A stretch of DNA of 6,391 bases, from positions 1 through 6,391 of the forward strand of contig CAZEJK010000289.1 in assembly GCA_964512045.1 (NCBI GenBank). Reading direction: 5' to 3'. This DNA is from CAZEJK01 sp964512045 (lineage in GTDB: Bacteria; Acidobacteriota; Thermoanaerobaculia; Thermoanaerobaculales; Sulfomarinibacteraceae). Positions 1-5,717 of this stretch are shown piece after piece (the stretch's first letter is position 1; every line of letters starts with the position of its first letter). The notes under the pieces are model-generated. The model was given only the letters and a program-made list of their open reading frames with translations, did no database searches and had not been told where the DNA came from. The position numbers and the translations under genes are program-made.

Positions 1-325
1 TGGCCAGGAGCACCCGGAGAGTCGGTCCAGACCGATCGCTCGCTACGGGGAGCATGAACGAAGCCAGCCGAGCCGTGACCAGCAGCATCAGCAGGCCGAC
101 CGCGAGCGCCCACGGGAGACGCCTGAGGAGTAGGAGCCCGATGCAGGAGAGCGCCGTCACGAAGAGGTACTGAAGCTGGAAGTGGACGGTCAGGTCGGCG
201 AGCCAGGAGATCGCAGCCAGCACACCGATGAGCTGGACCGCGGCGACCCCGCCGGTCAAACCCACACACACCCACGCCACGGTCTCGGCGACGAGGCGCA
301 TGATCCGCGGTCTCTGGTCTTCCAT
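1..325 (-). CDS. Membrane-anchored EEP-family protein, N-terminal part (partial)
   Basis: Read from an ATG at 325-323, this frame stays open for 108 codons to the left edge, so only the N-terminus is seen. It shows a short charged start (MEDQRPR), a hydrophobic stretch at about residues 16-43, a second at 51-67 (QYLFVTALSCIGLLLL) after HFQ, and a third at 71-94. The last visible residues are GPTLRVLLA. Three N-terminal membrane segments followed by an LRVL-type strand are typical of membrane-bound endonuclease/exonuclease/phosphatase family proteins (YafD-like), in which the next residue is usually the conserved Asn of the first catalytic strand. The catalytic domain would lie outside the window, so the family call is inference. 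The start is not backed by a good SD (only GGAAA close to the ATG), but no other in-frame ATG or GTG lies just upstream. It is divergent from the citrate synthase gene. It could be another three-helix membrane protein. Confidence 0.6.
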   Translation of the reverse strand, partial: MEDQRPRIMRLVAETVAWVCVGLTGGVAAVQLIGVLAAISWLADLTVHFQLQYLFVTALSCIGLLLLRRLPWALAVGLLMLLVTARLASFMLPVASDRSGPTLRVLLA

Positions 326-598
326 GGTTTCCAGTGTACGTTGTGCAGGCCGTTGGTTGGCGGAGTGCTGTGAGGATCTGAGAGCAGGCGTGTCGCCGTC
401 TCCGTGAATCAGAGAGCCGGGATCCGGCTGCTTGGGCCGAGACCGGGGCCAGGACCGGTGCCGGGCTCGAGCGTCGTCGCTCCTCGGAGTGAGTCTGGGT
501 GGGTAGGGGAGCCAACGCGGCCGCGTGAGCCGTATCTTGCAGGGGGAGAGTGCGATCGTCCGGGCCGCATCGGCGGCCAAAATGCCGCACCGAGGCGC
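326..598. other. Divergent intergenic region without a supportable gene
   Basis: About 270 bp separate the minus-strand membrane protein start from the promoter of the citrate synthase gene. Short open frames exist on both strands (for example 404-664 plus, 409-615 minus), but they are Pro/Gly/Arg-rich, overlap each other, lack an SD and look like GC-rich chance frames. The stretch holds a 6-bp inverted repeat, AGCCGG-GAT-CCGGCT (415-429), followed by several CCGG-rich short repeats to about 465. No clear promoter for the leftward gene could be recognised. Confidence 0.5.
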
Positions 599-627
599 TT
601 GTCACATTCCTTCACAAGCCGTATAAT
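599..627 (+). promoter_or_regulatory. Sigma70-type promoter of the citrate synthase gene
   Basis: The -35 element TTGTCA (599-604, 5 of 6 consensus bases) and a perfect -10 element TATAAT (622-627) are separated by an optimal 17 bp. Transcription would start near 634, giving a leader of about 130 nt before the ATG at 767. A short inverted repeat, CTTGT (598-602) and ACAAG (614-618), overlaps the -35 box and spacer and could be an operator; this is inference. Confidence 0.75.
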
Positions 628-766
628 CCCCAGCTGTGCGAAAGCGAGAGGTCAGGCTGAGTGAACAGTTGAGCAGAACGTGCTCCTGCGGTGATGACGG
701 CGCGTGCCCGGGACACGCTCGGGAAGCGTACGCCATGCACCGGCAGGAACCTAGGAGGGATACAGT
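628..766 (+). promoter_or_regulatory. 5' leader of the citrate synthase gene with small hairpins and strong SD
   Basis: The predicted leader contains two small potential hairpins, GAGCA-GAACG-TGCTC (671-685) and GCGTG-N7-CACGC (702-718), and the palindrome GCGTACGC (726-733). It ends in the SD AGGAGG (753-758), 8 nt before the ATG at 767. I recognise no known riboswitch, T-box or attenuator, and there is no T-tract that would make one of the hairpins a terminator. The SD makes the start codon at 767 secure. Confidence 0.45.
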
Positions 767-2071
767 ATGAAGAGTCTGAAGGAAACTCTGGCCCGGAAGA
801 TTGAAGAGCACCGCCCGCGCACCGTTCGTCTGCTCAAGGAGTACGGCGACGTCGAGATCTCCAAGGTGACGATCTCGCAAGCGATCGGTGGCGCTCGAGG
901 CGTTCGTTGCCTGGTGACGGATGTGTCGTACCTCGACCCGTTCGAGGGGATCCGTTTCCGCGGCAAGACCATTCCCGAGACCTTCGAGGCACTGCCCAAG
1001 GTTCCAGGCCGCGAGTACCCGTACGTGGAAGGGTTCTTCCACTACCTGATGACCGGCGAGGTTCCGACGATGGAGGAGACCCTCGAGCTGGTCGAGGAGT
1101 TCAAGAAGCGCCGCCAGCTTCCCCAGTACGTCATCGACGTTCTTCGTGCTGCCCCTCGCGACACGCACCCGATGACCCTGTTCTCCCAGGGCATTCTCGC
1201 CATGCAGCGGGAGTCACAGTTCGTCAAGCGGTACAACGAGGGCATGAGCAAGTTCGACTACTGGGAGCCGATGCTCGAGGATGTCCTGAACTTGCTGCCG
1301 AAGCTGCCGATGATCGCTGCCTACATCTACCGGATGAAGTACAAGGCGGACATGCACATCCCGGCGCATCCCGATCTTGACATGGGCGGGAACTTCGCGC
1401 ACATGATGGGCATCGACCAGCCGTACGACGACGTGGCTCGGATGTACTTCATCCTCCACTCGGATCACGAGTCGGGCAACGTCTCTGCGCATACGACGCA
1501 CCTCGTGGCGTCGGCGCTGTCGGACGCGTACTACGCTCTGTCCGCCGGTATCAACGGGCTGGCTGGCCCGCTGCACGGCCTGGCGAACCAGGAGGTGCTG
1601 AGCTGGACGATGAAGTTCATCGAGAAGCTCGGCAAGGAGGAGCCGACCGCCGAGGAGATCAAGCAGGCGCTGTGGGATACCCTCAACTCCGGTCAGGTGA
1701 TCCCGGGCTACGGACATGCGGTGCTGCGCAAGACGGATCCGCGCTACACGTCGCAGCGCGAGTTCTGCCTCAAGCACCTTCCGGACTACCCTCTGTTCAA
1801 GGTGATCTCCACCATCTACGAGGTGGCGCCGGGCGTGCTCCAGGAGCATGGCAAGGCGAAGAACCCCTGGCCGAACGTGGACGCGCAGTCCGGCGTCATC
1901 CAGTGGTACTACGGCCTGACCGAGTGGGACTTCTACACGGTGCTGTTCGGCATCGGCCGCGCCATCGGCGTGCTCACCAACATCACCTGGGACCGCGCCC
2001 TCGGCTACCCGATCGAGCGGCCGAAGTCGGTTACCACCGATATGTTGGAAGAGGCTGCTGGCATCAAGTAA
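767..2071 (+). CDS. gltA: Citrate synthase, eukaryotic (mitochondrial) type
   Basis: The enzyme condenses acetyl-CoA with oxaloacetate to citrate, the entry step of the TCA cycle, in the cytoplasm. The 434-residue product is complete and collinear with the long mitochondrial-type enzyme, including the N-terminal helices (KETLARKIEEHRPRT). Catalytic residues of the pig enzyme are all recognisable: His270 (GPLHGLANQE), His317 (PGYGHAVLRKTDPRY) and Asp372 (WPNVDAQSGV). Substrate-binding His234 (HSDHESGN), Arg326, Arg398 and Arg418 (ERPKS) are also present. It is not the hexameric GltA type of enterobacteria; the closest match I recall is the Geobacter enzyme. The start is fixed by AGGAGG 8 nt upstream. 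It has its own promoter (599-627) and terminator (2101-2124), so it appears to be transcribed alone. No break or missing key residue was seen. Confidence 0.97.
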   Translation: MKSLKETLARKIEEHRPRTVRLLKEYGDVEISKVTISQAIGGARGVRCLVTDVSYLDPFEGIRFRGKTIPETFEALPKVPGREYPYVEGFFHYLMTGEVPTMEETLELVEEFKKRRQLPQYVIDVLRAAPRDTHPMTLFSQGILAMQRESQFVKRYNEGMSKFDYWEPMLEDVLNLLPKLPMIAAYIYRMKYKADMHIPAHPDLDMGGNFAHMMGIDQPYDDVARMYFILHSDHESGNVSAHTTHLVASALSDAYYALSAGINGLAGPLHGLANQEVLSWTMKFIEKLGKEEPTAEEIKQALWDTLNSGQVIPGYGHAVLRKTDPRYTSQREFCLKHLPDYPLFKVISTIYEVAPGVLQEHGKAKNPWPNVDAQSGVIQWYYGLTEWDFYTVLFGIGRAIGVLTNITWDRALGYPIERPKSVTTDMLEEAAGIK

Positions 2072-2100
2072 GGCCGCGGTACACCGAGCCTGTGTCTTCG

Positions 2101-2126
2101 GGGCACCCTGCGGGGTGCCCTTTTCT
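2101..2126 (+). terminator. Rho-independent terminator after the citrate synthase gene
   Basis: An 8-bp perfect stem, GGGCACCC (2101-2108) with GGGTGCCC (2113-2120), closes a TGCG loop and is followed at once by TTTTCT. It lies 29 nt after the TAA stop and separates the citrate synthase transcript from the phosphate transport genes. Confidence 0.9.
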
Positions 2127-2163
2127 GTGCTGGAGCACCCCGGCTTCGTCCAGCGTCGGGGAG

Positions 2164-2190
2164 TTTACCTATATGAAGAGGGCGTAAAAT
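2164..2190 (+). promoter_or_regulatory. Candidate promoter of the phosphate transport unit
   Basis: TTTACC (2164-2169) and TAAAAT (2185-2190) resemble -35 and -10 boxes, but the 15-bp spacer is short. An alternative -10 box, TACAAT (2228-2233), lies closer to the gene but has no good -35 partner. GTTTACC resembles one half-site of a PHO box of the GTTCACC type. I see no second direct-repeat unit, so PhoB/PhoP control is not shown. A CCCCG/CGGGG inverted repeat (2138-2142 and 2157-2161) sits just upstream. Confidence 0.35.
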
Positions 2191-2233
2191 ACCGAGGTAG
2201 GCTGGCAGCTTCGGGAGTGCGACCAGATACAAT

Positions 2234-2281
2234 CCGAGCGCGGTCGCGCTTCGGCCGATGCGGCCGGAGCAATCCGCTCGG
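2234..2281 (+). promoter_or_regulatory. Nested inverted repeat in the leader of the Na+/Pi transporter gene
   Basis: An outer 7-bp stem pairs CCGAGCG (2234-2240) with CGCTCGG (2275-2281). Inside it CGGCCG (2252-2257) pairs with CGGCCG (2261-2266) around an ATG loop, and T2250-A2268 and T2251·G2267 can extend that inner stem. The outer stem ends at the first base of the purine-rich SD run (2281-2289). An alternative inner fold, AGCGC-GGTC-GCGCT (2237-2250), would compete with the outer stem. This could be an RNA element that affects access to the SD. No known riboswitch class was recognised. Confidence 0.4.
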
Positions 2282-2282
2282 G

Positions 2283-2288
2283 AGGAGG
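2283..2288 (+). promoter_or_regulatory. Ribosome binding site that decides the transporter start
   Basis: AGGAGG lies 11 nt upstream of the ATG at 2300, inside a longer GGAGGAGGG run. The other in-frame ATG, at 2258, has no SD and falls in the loop of a predicted hairpin, so 2300 is preferred. Confidence 0.75.
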
Positions 2289-2299
2289 GCGCCAGCACC

Positions 2300-3436
2300 A
2301 TGTCGGAGGAGAAGGCACGGCCTTCGGGCTCGGGGTCTGGGCAATCGTCAAGCCTGTACGGCACTGGCGCTCGGTTGCTGTTCTTGGGAGTGCTCATCTA
2401 CGGCTTCCTGGTCAGCATCGGGACCCTCGGCAAGTCGTTCAAGATGTTCTCGGGTGGCTTCGTCGACTCGATCATCGAAGGTGCGGCGAACCCTGTCGTG
2501 GGTCTGTTCGAGGGCATTCTCGCGACCACTCTGCTGCAGTCCTCGTCGACCACCACATCGATCGTCGTGGCGCTGGTGGCCAGCGGCTCGATGTCGGTGG
2601 AGTCGGCGATCTACGTGGTCATGGGCGCGAACATCGGTACGTCGGTCACCAACACCCTGGTGAGCCTCGGACACATCGGACGGGCGAGCGAGTTCAACCG
2701 GGCCTTCGCGGCCTCGACGGTGCACGACTTCTTCAACATCTTCGCAGTCCTCATCCTGTTTCCGATCCAGATGGCGACTGGCGCCCTGACCAAGGTGGCG
2801 GAGGCGTTGACGGATGCCTTCAGCAGCGTGGGCGGACTGACCTTCACCAGTCCGCTCAAGGCGGTCACCGGTCCCGTCGTGGACTGGGCGGCACACCTGT
2901 GCGAGGGGCGGGCCTGGCTACTCCTGCTGGCGTCGCTCTGTCTCCTGTTCTTCTGCCTGCGCTATCTGGTGGTCACGCTGAAGTCACTGGTGATGTCGAG
3001 GGTGGAGGCGTTTTTCGACACGGTGATCTTCAAGAACGCGGGCCGCGCCATGCTGCTCGGCCTGATTCTGACATCGATGGTCCAATCCTCGAGCATCACC
3101 ACATCCCTTGTTGTGCCGCTGGCCGGTGCGGGGATTCTGACACTGGAGCAGATCTTCCCGTACACGCTCGGTGCGAACGTCGGAACCACGTTGACGGCGA
3201 TTCTGGCATCGTTGGCAACCGGTGAGGTGACGGCGCTGACCGTGGCGTTCGGCCATCTGGTGTTCAACATCTGCGGCATTGCGGTCGTCTGGCCGGTGCA
3301 GGCGGTGCGTCGGCTGCCGCTTCGGATGGCGCGAGGCCTGGCCGGCGTTGCGTTGCGCAACCGCTGGCTGCCGGTCGTATACCTCATCGTGGTGTTCTAC
3401 CTGCTGCCGTTCGGTGTTATCTTCGGCTTGAGGTGA
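2300..3436 (+). CDS. Na+/phosphate cotransporter (PNaS / SLC34-like family)
   Basis: This integral membrane protein is expected to take up inorganic phosphate with sodium. From the ATG at 2300 it has 378 residues. After a hydrophilic Ser/Gly-rich N-terminus of about 25 residues come multiple hydrophobic segments, from about 26-44 to a final one at about 357-377. The family's inverted-repeat signature is clear: QSSSTTTS (80-87) with GANIGTSVTN (109-118) in the first half, and QSSSITTS (262-269) with GANVGTTLT (291-299) in the second. Partner motifs HDFFN (142-146) and GHLVFN (318-323) follow each half. Many bacterial relatives carry a C-terminal PhoU domain; this one stops after the last membrane helix, and the PhoU-like part is the next gene, 3 nt downstream. 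A start at 2258 would add 14 residues but lacks an SD. Some relatives are annotated only as Na/Pi cotransporter-related, so the substrate is inferred. Confidence 0.92.
   Translation: MSEEKARPSGSGSGQSSSLYGTGARLLFLGVLIYGFLVSIGTLGKSFKMFSGGFVDSIIEGAANPVVGLFEGILATTLLQSSSTTTSIVVALVASGSMSVESAIYVVMGANIGTSVTNTLVSLGHIGRASEFNRAFAASTVHDFFNIFAVLILFPIQMATGALTKVAEALTDAFSSVGGLTFTSPLKAVTGPVVDWAAHLCEGRAWLLLLASLCLLFFCLRYLVVTLKSLVMSRVEAFFDTVIFKNAGRAMLLGLILTSMVQSSSITTSLVVPLAGAGILTLEQIFPYTLGANVGTTLTAILASLATGEVTALTVAFGHLVFNICGIAVVWPVQAVRRLPLRMARGLAGVALRNRWLPVVYLIVVFYLLPFGVIFGLR
3430..3436 (+). promoter_or_regulatory. Ribosome binding site overlapping the transporter stop codon
   Basis: GAGGTGA matches the anti-SD complement and contains the TGA stop of the transporter gene. 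The next ATG is at 3440. Ribosomes finishing the first gene are therefore placed to start the second, which argues for translational coupling. Confidence 0.7.
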
Positions 3437-3439
3437 GCC

Positions 3440-4141
3440 ATGCTGAGTGAGTTTTTCGATCTGTTCCGTCGCCGCGATCTTCTCAGTGAGGCGTTCAAGC
3501 GTTCGACCGAGATGCTGCAGGACAGCCACACGATGATCGAAGCGTCGTGTCGATCGCTGCGCGAGCAGGAGGACACGTCGATCGACATCGACATCTACGC
3601 AGTCGATCAGAGGATCAACGCGTACGAGCGCGAGGTCCGCCGGAAGGTCTTCACGCACCTGTCCCTGTCCGAAGGTGAGGACCTCAATGTGGCGCTGATC
3701 CTGGTGTCGATCGTGATCGATATCGAGCGGCTCGGTGACTTCGCCAAGAACATCGTCGAGCTGGCGCAGCATCATCCGACACGGCTCGAGTGCGGTGGGT
3801 TGGAGGATGCCGTCAGTGAGGTCGAGAGCACTGTCAAGCGCATGTTCTCGATCATGCTCGAAGCGTTTCCCGAGAACGACGAGGAGCTGGCCAAGCAGGT
3901 CATGGAGGCCCACTGGCCCGTAGCGCGCAAGGTTAATGAGCGGCTGTGCGCAGTGGTCGCAGGGGAGGAGATCGGGCTGAGTGGCTCCGATGCGGTCGCG
4001 ACGGTGCTCTACCTGCGCTACCTCAAGCGGATCTCGGCTCACCTGATGAACATCGCCTCGAGCATCGTCAACCCGTTCGAGCGGATCGGCTTCGATCCGC
4101 GGCCACGGGAGGAGCGCGAGGCCGCCGAACGGGAGTCGTAG
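3440..4141 (+). CDS. PhoU-like phosphate transport regulatory protein
   Basis: PhoU proteins are cytoplasmic, all-helical proteins that bind metal clusters and modulate phosphate transport and signalling. The 233-residue product has about the usual PhoU length and an entirely soluble, charged helical sequence. The N-terminal half carries the classic motif in DIERLGDFAKNIVELA (ERLGD, residues 96-100), with DQRINAYEREV (56-66) in an earlier helix. The corresponding place in the C-terminal half reads YLKRISAHLMNIASSIVNP, with KRISA (196-200) where family members have E/DxxxD, so the second metal motif appears degenerate. The tail (221-233) is charged and probably disordered. The gene starts 3 nt after the Na+/Pi transporter stop and its SD overlaps that stop, so the two are almost surely one operon. 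The likely role, inferred from context, is to tune this transporter and not the Pst ABC system, none of whose genes is in the window. Confidence 0.88.
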   Translation: MLSEFFDLFRRRDLLSEAFKRSTEMLQDSHTMIEASCRSLREQEDTSIDIDIYAVDQRINAYEREVRRKVFTHLSLSEGEDLNVALILVSIVIDIERLGDFAKNIVELAQHHPTRLECGGLEDAVSEVESTVKRMFSIMLEAFPENDEELAKQVMEAHWPVARKVNERLCAVVAGEEIGLSGSDAVATVLYLRYLKRISAHLMNIASSIVNPFERIGFDPRPREEREAAERES

Positions 4142-4277
4142 ACCGCAGCTGAGTGCCGACTTGCGTGCACGGAGCGTGGGCCTCCTCTGGCGCCCGTATC
4201 GGACCGCCTGAATCCTCGCCGTTGCTCGTGGAGAGGGCACCGGAAGTGGTACCCTCCGCCTGGCCGTTGTGGCTGTC

Positions 4278-4286
4278 AGGAGGTGA
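4278..4286 (+). promoter_or_regulatory. Ribosome binding site that decides the start of the PLP enzyme
   Basis: AGGAGGTGA is a near-complete SD placed 4 nt before the ATG at 4291 (about 7 nt from the AGGAGG core). It fixes the start there. An in-frame GTG at 4153 would add 46 residues with no SD and no conserved sequence. A possible extended -10 element, TGG-TACCCT (4247-4255), lies just upstream, but no convincing -35 box was found. Confidence 0.8.
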
Positions 4287-4290
4287 GGCG

Positions 4291-5517
4291 ATGTCGTTGG
4301 AGAAGCTGAACGCAGCGTTGATTGGCGATGTTGAGACCTTGCGGGAGGAGGGGCGTGCGAAGGCCCCGGAGCGGGTCATCGTCGGTTACCTCCCCCCGTC
4401 TGGCGAACGGGGCCCGAGGTACCTGCTGGAGGGCGTGGACCGTCAGTTCGTGCGGATGAACTCCAACAGCTACCTGTCGCTGTCCAACCACCCGTCGCTG
4501 ATGTCGGCGGCGGATGCAGCAACCCACGACTTCGGGGTGGGACCCGGTGCGGTGCGGTTCATCGATGGCACGTTTCGCCACCACGTGGAGCTGGAGCGGC
4601 GTATCGCCGCCTTCATGGGACGTCCCGCCGCCAAGATCTTCAACTCGGCGTACACCGCAAACCTGGGCCAGGCGCTGGCGATCTCTTCGAAGGACGCCTA
4701 CTGGATCGGGGACGCGCTGAACCACAACTCGATCATCCGTGCGATGCGCATCGCCGGGGTGCCGAGCGCCAACAAGGCGATCTACCGCCACAACGACATG
4801 GACGACCTGACGCGCTGCCTCGAGGAGATTCCCGACGGCACGCGGCGGGTCATCGTGATCTTCGATGGGATCTTCTCGATGCGTGGCGACTTCGCGCCGG
4901 TGGACGAGATCAACCAGCGTCTGGCGCCGTACCGGGATCGCTACCCGGACGGCGTGGTGACGGTCATCGACGATAGCCACGGCATCGGTGCGTTCGGCGC
5001 CACCGGCCGCGGGACCGAGGAGCACGTCGGAGCTCAGGCGGATGTCGTCATCGGCACCTTCGGCAAGGCGTTCGGGGTCAACGGCGGCTTCGTCGCCTCC
5101 AGCGAGGAGGTGGTCGAGGCGATCCGGCAGAAGTCCGATACCTACATCTACACCAACCCGCTCGGCGTCGCAGACTGCGCAGCAGCGATCGCGGCACTGG
5201 ACGTGGCCGAAAGCGATGAGGGTGCCGAGCGCCTGCGACATCTGCACGAGCGGATCCGCCAGTTCCGCGCCGGGATCGATCGGCTCGGCTGGGAGTCGAT
5301 TCCCGGACCGCATCCGGTGGTTCCGGTCCTGGTTCGCGATACGGATCGGACCCGCGCGCTGGTGCAGCACTTCTTCGAGCACGGTGTGCTGGTGGTCGGT
5401 CTGACGTTTCCTGTCGTCCCCAAGGGCGACGAGACGATCCGCTTCCAGGTCAACGCGGCGCATACCGAGGCCGACATCGACGAGGTGCTGTCGGTGCTGA
5501 GCGCGTTCTCGGGGTAG
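4291..5517 (+). CDS. PLP-dependent alpha-oxoamine synthase, glycine C-acetyltransferase (KBL)-like
   Basis: Enzymes of this fold-type I family condense an amino acid with an acyl-CoA; KBL uses glycine and acetyl-CoA to make 2-amino-3-oxobutyrate. The 408-residue product has the family length. Visible motifs, numbered from the ATG at 4291, are NSYLSLSNHP (59-68), VRFIDGT (88-94), DALNHNSII (141-149), the PLP pocket motif DDSHGIG with Asp227 and His230, and the Schiff-base lysine Lys259 in GTFGKAFG. The C-terminal FPVVPKGDETIRFQVNAAHT matches the KBL-type PVVPKG...AAHT region better than 8-amino-7-oxononanoate synthase. In contrast, NSAYTANLGQA (118-128) differs from the CFDANGG of KBL. I call the superfamily with confidence and the substrate tentatively. 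No threonine dehydrogenase (tdh) or biotin genes are in the window. It lies 149 nt after the PhoU-like gene, so it may have its own promoter. Confidence 0.85.
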   Translation: MSLEKLNAALIGDVETLREEGRAKAPERVIVGYLPPSGERGPRYLLEGVDRQFVRMNSNSYLSLSNHPSLMSAADAATHDFGVGPGAVRFIDGTFRHHVELERRIAAFMGRPAAKIFNSAYTANLGQALAISSKDAYWIGDALNHNSIIRAMRIAGVPSANKAIYRHNDMDDLTRCLEEIPDGTRRVIVIFDGIFSMRGDFAPVDEINQRLAPYRDRYPDGVVTVIDDSHGIGAFGATGRGTEEHVGAQADVVIGTFGKAFGVNGGFVASSEEVVEAIRQKSDTYIYTNPLGVADCAAAIAALDVAESDEGAERLRHLHERIRQFRAGIDRLGWESIPGPHPVVPVLVRDTDRTRALVQHFFEHGVLVVGLTFPVVPKGDETIRFQVNAAHTEADIDEVLSVLSAFSG

Positions 5518-5523
5518 GCGCTC

Positions 5524-5556
5524 GCGGGCCGTCAAAGCCGGCTGCCGGCTGCCCGC
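5524..5556 (+). terminator. Compound GC-rich hairpin after the PLP enzyme gene
   Basis: GCGGGC (5524-5529) can pair with GCCCGC (5551-5556), stacked on an inner perfect hairpin AGCCGG-CTG-CCGGCT (5536-5550). The bases 5530-5535 are bulged on one side. It begins 7 nt after the stop codon. There is no T-tract, so it may be a weak or factor-assisted terminator or only an mRNA 3'-end stabiliser. Confidence 0.4.
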
Positions 5557-5585
5557 CCCGGACCTCCAAAGCCTCAACGACCGTT

Positions 5586-5623
5586 CAGAGGAAACGGTGG
5601 TTGGGGCTTCCAGCCCCGACCGG
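5586..5623 (+). repeat. REP-like palindromic repeat, copy 1
   Basis: A 38-bp unit begins CAGAGGAAACGG and contains a near-palindrome, GGTTGGGGCT (5599-5608), loop TCC, AGCCCCGACC (5612-5621). As RNA this is a 10-bp stem with one U·G wobble. It matches copy 2 at 37 of 38 positions. It lies in the non-coding gap between convergent genes. The flanking ACCGTT (5580-5585) is also inverted against the AACGGT inside the unit (5593-5598). Confidence 0.85.
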
Positions 5624-5631
5624 TGTGCCTA

Positions 5632-5669
5632 CAGAGGAAATGGTGGTTGGGGCTTCCAGCCCCGACCGG
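5632..5669 (+). repeat. REP-like palindromic repeat, copy 2
   Basis: This is a direct copy of the unit at 5586-5623, with a 46-bp period and a single difference (T at 5641 where copy 1 has C at 5595). It has the same hairpin GGGGCT-TCC-AGCCCC. Only 8 bp separate the copies, too short for CRISPR spacers. Confidence 0.85.
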
Positions 5670-5691
5670 GATCGCCGCGGAGACGTCGGCT

Positions 5692-5717
5692 CGGGGCAAG
5701 ATGCCCCAACCACCGTT
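5692..5717 (-). repeat. REP-like palindromic repeat, inverted variant copy
   Basis: GCCCCAACCACCGTT (5703-5717) is the exact reverse complement of 5593-5607 in copy 1. Its hairpin differs: GGGGCA (5693-5698), loop AGA, TGCCCC (5702-5707), so the same conserved arm is joined to another loop and inner pair. Direct plus inverted copies make a REPIN-like arrangement. Confidence 0.75.

Noticed and set aside
404..664. An 86-codon plus-strand frame in the region before the citrate synthase gene
   Set aside because: GTG start without SD, a low-complexity Gly/Pro/Arg sequence, and it runs through the strong promoter at 599-627.
694..804. A 36-codon upstream open frame overlapping the start of the citrate synthase gene
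   Set aside because: It has only a weak SD-like GGTG, no recognisable peptide or codon run suggesting attenuation, and is in a different frame; chance is the simplest reading.
2164..2190. PHO box controlling the phosphate transport unit
   Set aside because: Only one GTTTACC half-site is visible and no second 11-nt direct repeat unit follows, so it is noted only as a candidate promoter.
2258..2299. Earlier ATG start for the Na+/phosphate transporter
   Set aside because: There is no SD before 2258, that ATG lies in a hairpin loop, and AGGAGG correctly precedes the ATG at 2300.
2984..4240. A 418-codon open frame on the minus strand across the transporter and PhoU-like genes
   Set aside because: It is antisense to two clearly recognisable genes, is rich in Arg/His/Gln, and has no recognisable domain; long antisense frames are expected opposite GC-rich genes.
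4153..4290. N-terminal 46-residue extension of the PLP enzyme from a GTG at 4153
   Set aside because: There is no SD for the GTG, the added residues are not family-like, and a near-perfect SD serves the ATG at 4291.
4276..5577. A 433-codon open frame on the minus strand opposite the PLP enzyme gene
   Set aside because: Composition (Arg, His, Asp, Val) is that of a codon-bias shadow, no known motif is seen, and the plus-strand gene has complete catalytic motifs.
5586..5669. Possible CRISPR array from the two 38-bp direct repeats
   Set aside because: Only two repeats with an 8-bp gap, an inverted third copy, no spacer-sized sequence and no cas gene.
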